Origin: Dehalococcoidia bacterium UBA2979
GTDB taxonomy: Bacteria; Chloroflexota; Dehalococcoidia; UBA2979
Reading direction: 5' to 3'
Assembly: GCA_002348225.1 (NCBI GenBank)
Contig: DEAP01000031.1
Span: 1 to 31,973, forward strand
DNA length: 31,973 nucleotides
In this document: one piece after another, positions 22,298 through 30,118 of the stretch
How the letters are laid out: each line of letters begins with the position of its first letter
How positions within the stretch are numbered: the first letter of the stretch is position 1
Position numbers and translations under genes: made by a program
The notes under the pieces: model-generated
Told to the model about the DNA's origin: nothing
Seen by the model: the letters and a program-made list of their open reading frames with translations, nothing else
The model's database searches: none

Positions 22298-23176
22298 TTG
22301 ACAGTGAGGGTGATGTTAGATGCTGATGCCGCCGCTTGCTTGGGTAGCGAGGCTTTGTCTGAAGCAGGCGTACTGATCTTCCCCGAGGATGAGTTGGGAG
22401 AAGACGCACGGGCGATCGCAGATGTACTTACAGTTCCGTATTTGTTCTCACGAGCCGGGCAATATGCGGAGGATGTTGTCAGCAGAGGACTTTCTAACCT
22501 GATGGGCCAGATGGGTGCAGATACCACTGGCATAGTATGGATCCGATGTGCGGAAAACATGCCTCCAGCTTCCCAATTGGGCCCTGGAGAAGACCTGGTG
22601 TTTGATGAAGTCAGAGAGTTCTTCGAGTCCCAAGACTTAAGATTACGCGTGATTGAAGGGCTGCAGTCTGGTGCACCTATGATCGCTGCTGGATGGCAAG
22701 CATTGGCATTAGCAGACGCTTTGAGGGCTGATATCGACGAGGTGAATTTGCCAGAACTTGTGAACAAAGTATGGCCGAATTCTGATTGTTGTGGACAGGT
22801 GGTGGGATTGTTTGAGGACCTATCATTGGCCGAGCGTCATGGATATGGCCCGTTCGTGTACCGGCGGTTCGTAGCTATGGTTGGCAGCGAAGATTTTGAG
22901 CTGTTTGACCCCCCTGAACCCCTTCCCAAGAGACCAGCTCTCTTAAGGCAACTGCGGGAAATTTTGGAGGAATCTCTACGAGCTAAGCATAAACACGAGA
23001 AATTGGAGATGACTCTTGCATATGCTGGCTCTGGGGAAGCCGCCTGGGCTTTGGCTCGACACCTAAAGTCATTTGGTTTGAACCCGACACATAGCATAAA
23101 TGTGGTACCGATGACTCTCCATGCGGCTGCGCGGTACGGACCGGATTCACTTATTGTCGGCTGGAATTGTTCCTAG
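22298..23176 (+). CDS. DegV-like protein, divergent
   Basis: DegV-fold proteins bind a fatty acid between two domains; FakB members present it to a kinase. The order of segments matches: an N-terminal VRVMLDADAAACLGSEAL then AGVLIFPEDEL, a middle LRVIEGLQSGAPMIAAGWQA and an amphipathic DEVNLPELVNKVW. The end is LEMTLAYAGSGEAAWALARH then NVVPMTLHAAARYGPDSLIV, where normal DegV has HxGPG. The usual TSQP and S-x-LSGT lipid-binding motifs are not recognisable, so this is a degenerate or re-purposed member. I chose TTG 22298, which has GGAG seven bases upstream and fits the promoter; the frame is open from GTG 22220 and ATG 22256. It converges on the GAF gene. Confidence 0.6.
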   Translation: MTVRVMLDADAAACLGSEALSEAGVLIFPEDELGEDARAIADVLTVPYLFSRAGQYAEDVVSRGLSNLMGQMGADTTGIVWIRCAENMPPASQLGPGEDLVFDEVREFFESQDLRLRVIEGLQSGAPMIAAGWQALALADALRADIDEVNLPELVNKVWPNSDCCGQVVGLFEDLSLAERHGYGPFVYRRFVAMVGSEDFELFDPPEPLPKRPALLRQLREILEESLRAKHKHEKLEMTLAYAGSGEAAWALARHLKSFGLNPTHSINVVPMTLHAAARYGPDSLIVGWNCS

Positions 23177-23191
23177 CAAATGTAAACAAAG

Positions 23192-23740
23192 TTAGTACCA
23201 TTCCGCCTCTATGACCCTGCCAGCATGAGCCGCTAACGTGGTGAGTATGATTTCGTCAACTTCATTGAAATCTCTAGTTCCGCGACGATCGGTGGCATAA
23301 AGTGCCCCGCGCACCCCACCCCTTACCCAAATCGCCACACCCAGCAAGCTGGTCATTTCCGGATGATTACTAGGAAAGCCGAATGCCTTGGCGTGTTTCT
23401 CCAGGTCATCTAAATACACCGGTTTCCCGTCCTGCCGAAGGGATCCGAGAGGGCCATGTCCCTGTGGTGGAGTTGATAAAGTGGCAAGCTGCGACGCGTC
23501 CAAGCCCGAGGTAACAAATCCTTCGACTCGGTCATGCTCGTCGGTTACGGACAATGCGGTGTATCGTGCTCTGGTGAGTTTTTTTGACAGATCGGTAACG
23601 ACCTGAAGAGACTCGATCGGTGTTCTTTTCCTAGGGAGAGTTTTCAAACGCGTGGCCAGAGCGGCAAGTGCTCGCCTTTCCGGATCTCGGCGGACGGCTA
23701 TCTGTATTTGCTGAGTGTGTCGCTGAGATTGATTAGACAT
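23192..23740 (-). CDS. GAF domain protein
   Basis: GAF domains bind small ligands or sense redox state. After a basic, disordered-looking start of 25 residues the domain reads SLQVVTDLSKKLTRARYTAL, GHGPLGSLRQDGKPVYLDDL (the common GAF loop G-P-L-G and P-V-x-x-x-D), MTSLLGVAIWVRGGVRGALY and FNEVDEIILTTLAAHAGRVI. No output domain is attached in the 182 residues, so it may be a stand-alone sensor that works with a partner. AAGG precedes the ATG. It lies 13 bases after the phosphoribosyltransferase gene in the pnp-led gene string. Confidence 0.88.
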   Translation of the reverse strand: MSNQSQRHTQQIQIAVRRDPERRALAALATRLKTLPRKRTPIESLQVVTDLSKKLTRARYTALSVTDEHDRVEGFVTSGLDASQLATLSTPPQGHGPLGSLRQDGKPVYLDDLEKHAKAFGFPSNHPEMTSLLGVAIWVRGGVRGALYATDRRGTRDFNEVDEIILTTLAAHAGRVIEAEWY

Positions 23741-23753
23741 AACACCTTATATG

Positions 23754-24431
23754 CTAAAGGGTCGTGCCTTTTTGCATGTTCAAATAGGCCTGAATTAATT
23801 CGTAAGTTTCCAGGGAAATGTGCTCATTTTCGATTAACCGCCTTGCCAGGTAACTCATCGTAATTAGTGCGTGAACACGAACACCGAACTCTTCCATTTT
23901 TTTGGTTACTCCTTCTTCACGATCGATCAGGACGATGGCATCACTGACTTTTATCCCTAGGGATCGGAGCGTGATTGTTGTTTCTCGTAGAGAGGTTCCT
24001 CCGGTAGCAAGATCGTCGACCACGAGCGCCTGCTGACCAGGCCTGTAAGTGCCTTCGAGATACGGGGGCTCAGCGAGATCAGAGGGGATGCGCGGAGGCC
24101 GGATGTAGAGTAGTGGTTTGCCAATCTGGAGAGAAAGCGCGGTTGCTAAGTGAAGGCCGCCCAACGGTATTCCAGCAAGAAAGTGATAGTCGCTGAGATT
24201 TTGACGCCTTCGTGTCTGGAGTATTTCCAGCTCAGCGGCGACCAATTCAGCAGCGGTTCGCAGGGTGTTTGGACTAGAGATTATTTGTTTTGTGTTGATG
24301 AATATAGGAGAGTTTTTAGAGGTATTACCTTCGGAAAACTCTCCGAATTGAAACGCGCCGATTCTCCATAAGAGCTCGATGAGCAGATCCTTGCCGCTGG
24401 TTCCCGCATGTTCGGTTTCGGAAGAGGTCAT
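23754..24431 (-). CDS. orotate phosphoribosyltransferase-like protein
   Basis: PRTases join a base to PRPP. The PRPP motif ALVVDDLATGGTSL is at about residues 136-149, and HFLAGIPLGGLHLATALSLQ and VLIDREEGVTKKMEEFGVRV match PyrE closely. The mobile catalytic loop, normally with K-x-x-K-x-H-G in orotate enzymes, reads RPPRIPSDLAEPPYLEG and has no Lys or His. Either the loop chemistry differs or the base is not orotate. The length of 225 is normal and GAGG precedes the ATG. It starts 14 bases after the dehydrogenase gene. No other pyrimidine gene is in the window. Confidence 0.82.
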   Translation of the reverse strand: MTSSETEHAGTSGKDLLIELLWRIGAFQFGEFSEGNTSKNSPIFINTKQIISSPNTLRTAAELVAAELEILQTRRRQNLSDYHFLAGIPLGGLHLATALSLQIGKPLLYIRPPRIPSDLAEPPYLEGTYRPGQQALVVDDLATGGTSLRETTITLRSLGIKVSDAIVLIDREEGVTKKMEEFGVRVHALITMSYLARRLIENEHISLETYELIQAYLNMQKGTTL

Positions 24432-24445
24432 CTAAATCCTCTGCT

Positions 24446-25435
24446 TTAAAGAGTCACCTTCGTTGCCGGCGTGCGACCTTGTAGTGCCTCAATGATACTG
24501 TCTACGGCCATGTTGGCCATTTCAAGGCGAGCCTCGTGAGTGGCGCTGCCGATGTGCGGTGTGATTATACAGTTTGGTAGCATCATTAACTCGTGGGTGG
24601 CCGCCAGTGGTTCAGGAGTAGTCACATCTAAAGCAGCAGCAGTGATCACGTTATTGGTAAGCGCATAGTGGAGGTCAGGCTGATTCACCAGTCCGCCTCG
24701 CCCAGTATTAATGAATATACCAGTTGGTTTCATAGCCCCGAAGAAGCTCCGATCACAATATTCAGTAGTTGAAGCGTTCAGTGGTAAGTGAACGCTCACA
24801 AAATCACTACCGGAGAGCAGCCCTTCAAGGGACGAGAAAGATCCGGGAAAGGCGTCTTTGGGACGGGTGCCGTGGTATAAGATTTTCATCTGGAAGCCTT
24901 GTGCTCTTTCCGCGACCGCTTGCCCAATTCGCCCCGGGCCAACGATTCCGAGCGTTTTCCCCTTAATTGATTGCCCTAACATCCATGACGGGTGCCAAGG
25001 TCCCCAATTGCTGGTCCTGATCGCGTCATTCGCTTCCTTTATTCGCCTGGTGGCTCCGAGCAGGAGAGCCCAGGTTAGGTCGGCGGTCGCATCTGTCACA
25101 ACATCAGGAGTATTAGTAACAAAGATACCCTTGGAATTGCAGAGAGCCACGTCGATATTGTCGTAGCCAACACCCAGCTGCGCTACTACTTTGAGGTGGG
25201 ATGCATCTTCGAGTGCTTTATCGTCGACAGTTTCAGCTATTGTGGTGACAACAGCGGAGGCAGTACGTAGCTTCTTGCGAAACTCCTCGGCAGTTGGTGG
25301 ATTTTCGTCTGGCCATATGTCTACATTGAACGATTGACTTAATCGGTCAAGAGGGCTGCCCGGATTAAGGTGTCCGGGCAGCATCCGTGTGACGAAAACT
25401 ACTGGAGTGTTACCACTTGCGTCTTCCTGAACCAT
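24446..25435 (-). CDS. D-isomer specific 2-hydroxyacid dehydrogenase
   Basis: The family reduces 2-keto acids with NAD(P)H; members include glyoxylate/hydroxypyruvate reductases and 3-phosphoglycerate dehydrogenase. The Rossmann motif is LGIVGPGRIGQAVAERA, and the catalytic trio is Arg in NTGRGGLV, Glu in TPEPLAATHEL and His in ITPHIGSAT. VVAQLGVGYDNIDVALCNSK and DATADLTWALLLGATRRI complete the pattern. I chose ATG 25435 (329 residues, GAGAGGG upstream), which overlaps the end of pnp by 26 bases. A frame from ATG 25582 would add 49 residues made of PNPase-tail repeats read in another frame, which is unlikely. No ACT domain, so a glyoxylate-reductase-like role fits best. Confidence 0.9.
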   Translation of the reverse strand: MVQEDASGNTPVVFVTRMLPGHLNPGSPLDRLSQSFNVDIWPDENPPTAEEFRKKLRTASAVVTTIAETVDDKALEDASHLKVVAQLGVGYDNIDVALCNSKGIFVTNTPDVVTDATADLTWALLLGATRRIKEANDAIRTSNWGPWHPSWMLGQSIKGKTLGIVGPGRIGQAVAERAQGFQMKILYHGTRPKDAFPGSFSSLEGLLSGSDFVSVHLPLNASTTEYCDRSFFGAMKPTGIFINTGRGGLVNQPDLHYALTNNVITAAALDVTTPEPLAATHELMMLPNCIITPHIGSATHEARLEMANMAVDSIIEALQGRTPATKVTL

Positions 25436-27716
25436 CGCCCTCTCTCCGATCGTTTCTCTGACCTTCCCCATCACGTCGCGGCCGACGTCGAGGTCTATCT
25501 GATCGATCGGATGAAGATCGTCTATCTGATCGATCGGACGAAGATCGCGGCCCCCTATTGGGTGTCGGCGCTGTATCACCATCCTCTAAGCCAACTTTCC
25601 CTCCACTACCTACGAGTGCAAGATTAATCCTGCCGCGGTCGTCGACTTCCTGAATGCGTACTTTCAGAGAATCTCCAACGCTTACGAGGTCCGCTATCTC
25701 TTGATCGCGGGATTCAGCGAGCTCTGAAATGTGGAGTAGGCCGTCTTTGCCCGGAAGCAGTTCAACGAACGCTCCGAAATTCATGAGACGGACCACACTT
25801 CCTTCGAATTCATCGCCGACAGCGAGTTCGCGTGTTAGAGCATCAACCTTTTTCAAGGCACTTTCGAGCGATTCGCTAGTCTCTCCGCCAACATATACTG
25901 TTCCATCCTCTTCCACATCAATAGAGGCAGAGGTTTCGGCGATTATAGCGTTGATATTTTTACCGCCTGGCCCAATCAACGCTCCAATTTTCTCAGGATC
26001 GATTTTAGTGACCGCAATTTTCGGTGCGTGAGCCCCAACATCACTCCTTGATTCCGGGAGAGCGCTTGTCATGGCATCGAGAATTGTAAGACGTCCCACG
26101 CGTGCCTTTTCGAAGACTTGGTTCAAAAAGTCGGCGGGAAGGCGCTTGAGTTTGATATCTAGCTGGACGGCTGTAACACCAGTTTCTGTCCCGGCAACCT
26201 TGAAATCCATATCTCCAAGAGCATCTTCGATCCCTGCAATGTCCGTGAGAATTTCGTAATTGGTAACCTCTTCGTTTGTAACCAGACCCATTGCAACACC
26301 TGCGACGGGTGCTTTTATTGGTACTCCAGCATCCATCAGGGCCAAGGTTGAACCACATGTGGCCCCCTGGGAGGTAGAACCATTGGACGAAAGGACGTCG
26401 GAGACTAGGCGGATCACGTAGGGAAATTCATCAAATTCTGGCAGGACAGCCTCGATAGCCTTTTCGGCTAGCATTCCATGTCCTATCTCACGTCGCCCAG
26501 GCGTGCGGAGGGGCCTAGCTTCCCCAACGGAATAAGGTGGAAAATTGTAGTGATGCATAAACATCTTCCAGTCTCCCGGAGCGATTGTATCGACGCGAGC
26601 TCGTTCTCTTAGCGAGCCAAGCGTAGCTACTGTCAGGACCTGTGTTTCGCCGCGCTGAAAAAGCCCACTTCCGTGAACTCGGGGGAGAACGCCTACGAGT
26701 GCAGACAATTCCCTAATTTCATCAGAGCTACGATCATCAGCTCGTTTCCCTTCAGAAAGTATTCGGCCTCGTACGAATTTCTTGATAATTGCCTCGGATA
26801 AGCTTCGGACCGCCCCCTCATCGAGGTCTTCGTCAGATTCCTCCGAAAGGGTTGATATTACTGATTTGGAGAGTTCATCCATTCCACGGAATCCGTCACC
26901 CTTCACAGCATCGAGAATGGCGTTGGGATCGCTCAATAGGAGCGTTTCAATTTTGGACTCGAGCACAGAGTCAGTAGCAGGTGGATTCCATTCGTTTTTT
27001 TCTACCCCTGCTGCATCGATAACCTCTTGCTGGAGGCTGTTTAGCTCGTGGCATATCTCTTCCGCATATTCGATTGCTTCGATTAGGTCTTCCTCAGGGA
27101 TTTGCTTGGCGCCTGCTTCAATCATGACTACTGAGTCATCATTTGCCGCGACCACAAGGTTTAAATCACTCTGGTCGAGCTGTTCATAAGTCGGAAATGC
27201 AATTAACTCGCCCTCAACTCGCGCTATTTGAACAGATGACACTGGACCCTCAAAAGGTAGCGGTGACATATTGATGGCTGTGGATGCGGCCGTCGTAGCT
27301 AAAACATCCGCTGGATGTTCTCTATCCGATGCGAGCAGGGTATTCACAAGATGTACTTCGCGTCTGAAATTTTTTGGGAACATCGGTCGGATTGGCCGGT
27401 CCGTCATGCGGGCTGCTAGCGTGGCGTCAGTACCGGGTCGACCCTCACGCTTAAAAAATGACCCTGGAATTTTTCCGATAGCGTACATTCGTTCTTCGAA
27501 ATCGACGGTAAGGGGAAAGAAATCTGTTCCTGGTCGAGCATCGCCGTCACAGAGCGTTGTTAGCATCACCGTGTCTCCGTATCGGATTGTTACGGATGCG
27601 AGCGTGCTTGGAGCGAGTCGGCCGATGCCGAGCTCAAAAGTAGTTCCCCCGATTTCCCTTGAAAAGACCTGGGTTTGGCCACCAGTATTTGTGGATGATT
27701 GTGAGGTGTTGGTCAT
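25410..27716 (-). CDS. pnp: polyribonucleotide nucleotidyltransferase (PNPase)
   Basis: PNPase degrades RNA 3'-5' with phosphate. Order: RNase PH domain 1 (GTTFELGIGRLAPSTLASVT, then IGKIPGSFFKREGRPG), a helical linker, RNase PH domain 2 (GSGLFQRGETQVLTVATLGS), a KH domain with GALIGPGGKNINAI, and an S1 domain with LMNFGAFVELLPGKDGLLHI. The last 55 residues are an Arg/Ser/Asp-rich tail with the nine-residue unit SSDRSDRRS repeated. The length is 768, longer than E. coli because of the tail and linker. AAGGGAAAA precedes ATG 27716. It follows rpsO, the arrangement found widely in bacteria, and overlaps the next gene. Confidence 0.96.
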   Translation of the reverse strand: MTNTSQSSTNTGGQTQVFSREIGGTTFELGIGRLAPSTLASVTIRYGDTVMLTTLCDGDARPGTDFFPLTVDFEERMYAIGKIPGSFFKREGRPGTDATLAARMTDRPIRPMFPKNFRREVHLVNTLLASDREHPADVLATTAASTAINMSPLPFEGPVSSVQIARVEGELIAFPTYEQLDQSDLNLVVAANDDSVVMIEAGAKQIPEEDLIEAIEYAEEICHELNSLQQEVIDAAGVEKNEWNPPATDSVLESKIETLLLSDPNAILDAVKGDGFRGMDELSKSVISTLSEESDEDLDEGAVRSLSEAIIKKFVRGRILSEGKRADDRSSDEIRELSALVGVLPRVHGSGLFQRGETQVLTVATLGSLRERARVDTIAPGDWKMFMHHYNFPPYSVGEARPLRTPGRREIGHGMLAEKAIEAVLPEFDEFPYVIRLVSDVLSSNGSTSQGATCGSTLALMDAGVPIKAPVAGVAMGLVTNEEVTNYEILTDIAGIEDALGDMDFKVAGTETGVTAVQLDIKLKRLPADFLNQVFEKARVGRLTILDAMTSALPESRSDVGAHAPKIAVTKIDPEKIGALIGPGGKNINAIIAETSASIDVEEDGTVYVGGETSESLESALKKVDALTRELAVGDEFEGSVVRLMNFGAFVELLPGKDGLLHISELAESRDQEIADLVSVGDSLKVRIQEVDDRGRINLALVGSGGKVGLEDGDTAPTPNRGPRSSSDRSDRRSSSDRSDRPRRRPRRDGEGQRNDRREGDGSGRRKW
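25494..25547. repeat. 27-bp tandem repeat, two copies, in pnp
   Basis: Copies at 25494-25520 and 25521-25547 differ at one base. As 27 is a multiple of three, the pnp frame is kept and two copies of SSDRSDRRS/SSDRSDRPR appear in the PNPase tail. The unit contains GATCGATC. It is a likely site of length change between strains. Confidence 0.85.
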
Positions 27717-27850
27717 AAATTTTCCCTTCGACTACATTTGCCTCTTAGTTTTGCTGATTCTCAGCATTGGATAGCGAGGATTAGGGATTTGATACATATA
27801 AAGCCTGAGGGTTTTTGGAAAATCTATGATCTTTTATGATGGCGGCTTGC

Positions 27851-27871
27851 CAGCCAGTCAATGAGTGGCTG
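27851..27871 (-). repeat. inverted repeat abutting the rpsO stop codon
   Basis: In the rpsO direction CAGCCA and TGGCTG flank a 9-base centre in which TCA/TGA continue the symmetry, giving nine of ten matched pairs. It starts at the base after the stop codon. No U-run follows, so it is more likely an mRNA-stabilising or processing hairpin between rpsO and pnp than a terminator. Confidence 0.5.
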
Positions 27872-28135
27872 CTATTTTCTAAGCCCTAGCGAACTAATTA
27901 TGCCGTGATATCTTTCCACATTGTTGTTAGAGAGATATCTGAGCAGTCGCCTCCGTTGGCCAACCAGCTTTAACAGACCTCGACGGGTGTCGTAGTCGTG
28001 CTTGTGCTCACGCAAATGCTCAGTGAGCTTGGTGATACGGTCAGTCAGCAAGGCAACTTGGACTTCCGTAGAGCCCGTATCACCTTCATTTTGTTTATAC
28101 TTCTGAATGAGTTCGGATTTTTCGTTATCTGCCAT
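27872..28135 (-). CDS. rpsO: 30S ribosomal protein S15
   Basis: S15 binds 16S rRNA in the platform of the small subunit and in several bacteria represses its own mRNA. The 87 residues match along their length: GDTGSTEVQVALLTDRITKL at 18-37, HLREHKHDYDTRRGLLKLVG, and QRRRLLRYLSNNNVERYHGI to SSLGLRK. The ATG lacks a clear Shine-Dalgarno sequence; the leader ends in an AT-rich stretch before AAAG. A GGGAAGCTCC segment 25 bases upstream could pair with itself or with other leader parts. pnp follows after 155 bases. Confidence 0.96.
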   Translation of the reverse strand: MADNEKSELIQKYKQNEGDTGSTEVQVALLTDRITKLTEHLREHKHDYDTRRGLLKLVGQRRRLLRYLSNNNVERYHGIISSLGLRK

Positions 28136-28376
28136 CTTTATTAATTAAGTCTGGAGCTTCCCAATTTTGGTGCAGGTTTTACAATCTCCCTGACCATTCG
28201 TCATGCTTTCTTGTTGTTTCTTTCCTAATATTCCTTCGCTTATCCTTGTAAAACTCTAACAGTTAGCTATCTAATGCGCGACCATTTGTTTTGCAACAGG
28301 ATAATTGTCTCTTTTCCAATAGTGATTAGGCTACAATTTGTGCAATTCACGGAGTAATTATAAGGAACTTATTACT
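28136..28376. other. 241-bp divergent intergenic region, rpsO / flavin monooxygenase
   Basis: No gene is seen. It must carry promoters in both directions. For the plus strand, TACAAT at 28332-28337 is a good -10 candidate, without a clear -35 box, and would give a leader of about 33 bases. For rpsO, TTGCAA followed 17 bases later by TAGATA (minus strand, 28269-28297 region) is a weak pair that would leave a leader of more than 120 bases, long enough to hold a regulatory structure. Confidence 0.4.
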
Positions 28377-29588
28377 ATGACTAAGCTGTTTCGCCCCGAA
28401 AGAATGCGCTTCGGGGTTTTTTTGGCACCCTTCCATCGCGTGGGGGAAAATCCTACACTTGCGCTAGATCGAGATGTGGCACTTATCGAGCATCTCGATT
28501 CACTTGGGTTTGACGAGGCTTGGGTTGGCGAGCATCACTCAGCTGGTTGGGAACTTATTGCTGATCCGGGACTAATTATTGCGGCAGCACTGAGGTCGAC
28601 TCGCAGTATTCGGATAGGAAGTGGCGTATCTTCGCTACCTTATCACCACCCCCTGATGCTCGCGGATAAATTCACCCAACTTGACCACATGGCTCGTGGT
28701 AGGGCAATGCTTGGAGTTGGCCCCGGTGCCCTATCGTCAGATGCGTACATGATGGGCATTAATCCCGGCGACCAGAGACGGATGATGGACGAGTCATTAA
28801 CCGCCATTCTGGAGTTGTTTTCTGGTCGAGCTCCAGTGAATTTCGAGACTGATTGGTTTACTCTCAAAAATGCGAGGCTGATGCTTTCACCTTATTCCGA
28901 TCCGCACCTCGAGATGGCTGTGGCACATATTGCGTCGCCCGCAGGTCCGTCGGCGGCCGGTAAACACGGTATTGGGATGATTTCAATCGCAGCGAGCGCA
29001 GGCGGAGTATCTACGGCAATGGGTGTCGACTCTCTTGCTCAGGCATGGCTGTGGACAGAGGAAGCTGCATCAGATGCCGGAAAACCAATTCCAGATAGAT
29101 CAGGGTGGCGTGTGGTCGTACCGTTTCATTTGGCTCAGTCGCGCGAGGAGGCTTTCGAACAGGTTCGTGAGGGAGCAAGGGCATATAACGTGGATTACTT
29201 TCAGAAAGTGCTCGGCAGAGTTTCGGATACGGACGAAGATATCCATGAAGTTGCAGCGAGAGGTGGTGCCATAATAGGCACACCGGATGATGCAATTATG
29301 GCGATCAGCGATTTATTGGACAGGACGGGTGGCTTCGGCGCGTTTCTCGGGCTGGCTCACGAGTGGGCGAGCTCCGAACACACCAAGCAGTCATATGAAC
29401 TCTGGGCCAGATATGTAATGCCTTATTTCCAGAACCAGCTTGAGAGTATCAGTGAATCAGCCAGTTGGGTCTCGGAGAATCTGTCCGAAATATACCAAGG
29501 CCCTCGAGGTGGAGTCGTTGCGAAGGCCTTCGAGGAGGCAGGGAAAGAGGTCCCCGGATCAATAAGGCCCACCCGAGGTCGGAGCTAA
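28377..29588 (+). CDS. luciferase-like flavin monooxygenase, LimB type
   Basis: LLM-class enzymes use reduced FMN and oxygen to oxidise organic substrates; LimB relatives act on limonene. Segments are MRFGVFLAPFHRVGENP, LDSLGFDEAWVGEHHSAGWE, IGSGVSSLPYHHPLMLADKF, LDHMARGRAMLGVGPGALSS and WLWTEEAASDAGK, all in the expected order of the TIM barrel. I chose ATG 28377 (403 residues) with AAGGA ten bases upstream; TTG 28338 would add 13 residues but sits on the predicted -10 box. Such genes are highly expanded in SAR202-type marine bacteria. The substrate is not known. The gene ends four bases from the purE stop. Confidence 0.9.
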   Translation: MTKLFRPERMRFGVFLAPFHRVGENPTLALDRDVALIEHLDSLGFDEAWVGEHHSAGWELIADPGLIIAAALRSTRSIRIGSGVSSLPYHHPLMLADKFTQLDHMARGRAMLGVGPGALSSDAYMMGINPGDQRRMMDESLTAILELFSGRAPVNFETDWFTLKNARLMLSPYSDPHLEMAVAHIASPAGPSAAGKHGIGMISIAASAGGVSTAMGVDSLAQAWLWTEEAASDAGKPIPDRSGWRVVVPFHLAQSREEAFEQVREGARAYNVDYFQKVLGRVSDTDEDIHEVAARGGAIIGTPDDAIMAISDLLDRTGGFGAFLGLAHEWASSEHTKQSYELWARYVMPYFQNQLESISESASWVSENLSEIYQGPRGGVVAKAFEEAGKEVPGSIRPTRGRS

Positions 29589-29592
29589 CTGT

Positions 29593-30090
29593 TTATCGGC
29601 CTTGAAGCTTCAAGTCCTTCAAATCCACTTCGTCGGCTGTGCTCTTCTGAAGTTCAATGAGCTGTTCCCTAATAGCCGGATTCTCGATTCCGATTATCCG
29701 GGCCGCGAGGAGTCCTGCGTTTTTCGAGTTGTTTATGGCCACGGTCGCTACCGGAACACCTTTTGGCATTTGTACGATCGATAGTAGAGAATCTATTCCA
29801 TCCAATTGTGACAGTTTCACAGGGACACCGATCACAGGCAGGGTAGTGACAGCGGCGAGCATGCCTGGGAGATGAGCTGCACCACCTGCTCCTGCAATCA
29901 CTACTTTCAGCCCTCGATCGGATGCAGTTTTTCCATACTCGATCATTTTTTCTGGAGTTCTATGAGCGGAGATTATCCGAATTTCATATGAAATGTGAAG
30001 CTCATCCAGGAGGTCGGCTGCGTCCTGCATCGTTGGGAGATCCGAGTCGCTACCCATTGCGATTCCTACTACAGGGTGTTCAACTGGCAT
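29593..30090 (-). CDS. purE: N5-carboxyaminoimidazole ribonucleotide mutase
   Basis: PurE (class I) converts N5-CAIR to CAIR in purine synthesis. The signature blocks are GIAMGSDSDLPTMQDAADLL near residue 9, IISAHRTPEKMIEYG, the glycine loop IAGAGGAAHLPGMLAA, and INNSKNAGLLAARIIG. The length of 165 is usual. GAGGT precedes ATG 30090, and the gap to purK upstream is 28 bases. The pair forms the standard bacterial PurE/PurK route. Confidence 0.96.
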   Translation of the reverse strand: MPVEHPVVGIAMGSDSDLPTMQDAADLLDELHISYEIRIISAHRTPEKMIEYGKTASDRGLKVVIAGAGGAAHLPGMLAAVTTLPVIGVPVKLSQLDGIDSLLSIVQMPKGVPVATVAINNSKNAGLLAARIIGIENPAIREQLIELQKSTADEVDLKDLKLQGR

Positions 30091-30118
30091 AATCTTACCT
30101 CTGTGGTTTCAACTGATT

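Noticed and set aside
25436..25582. 49-residue N-terminal extension of the hydroxyacid dehydrogenase
   Set aside because: It is the PNPase repeat tail read in another frame (RPIDQID units); the ATG at 25435 has a good binding site and fits the family length.
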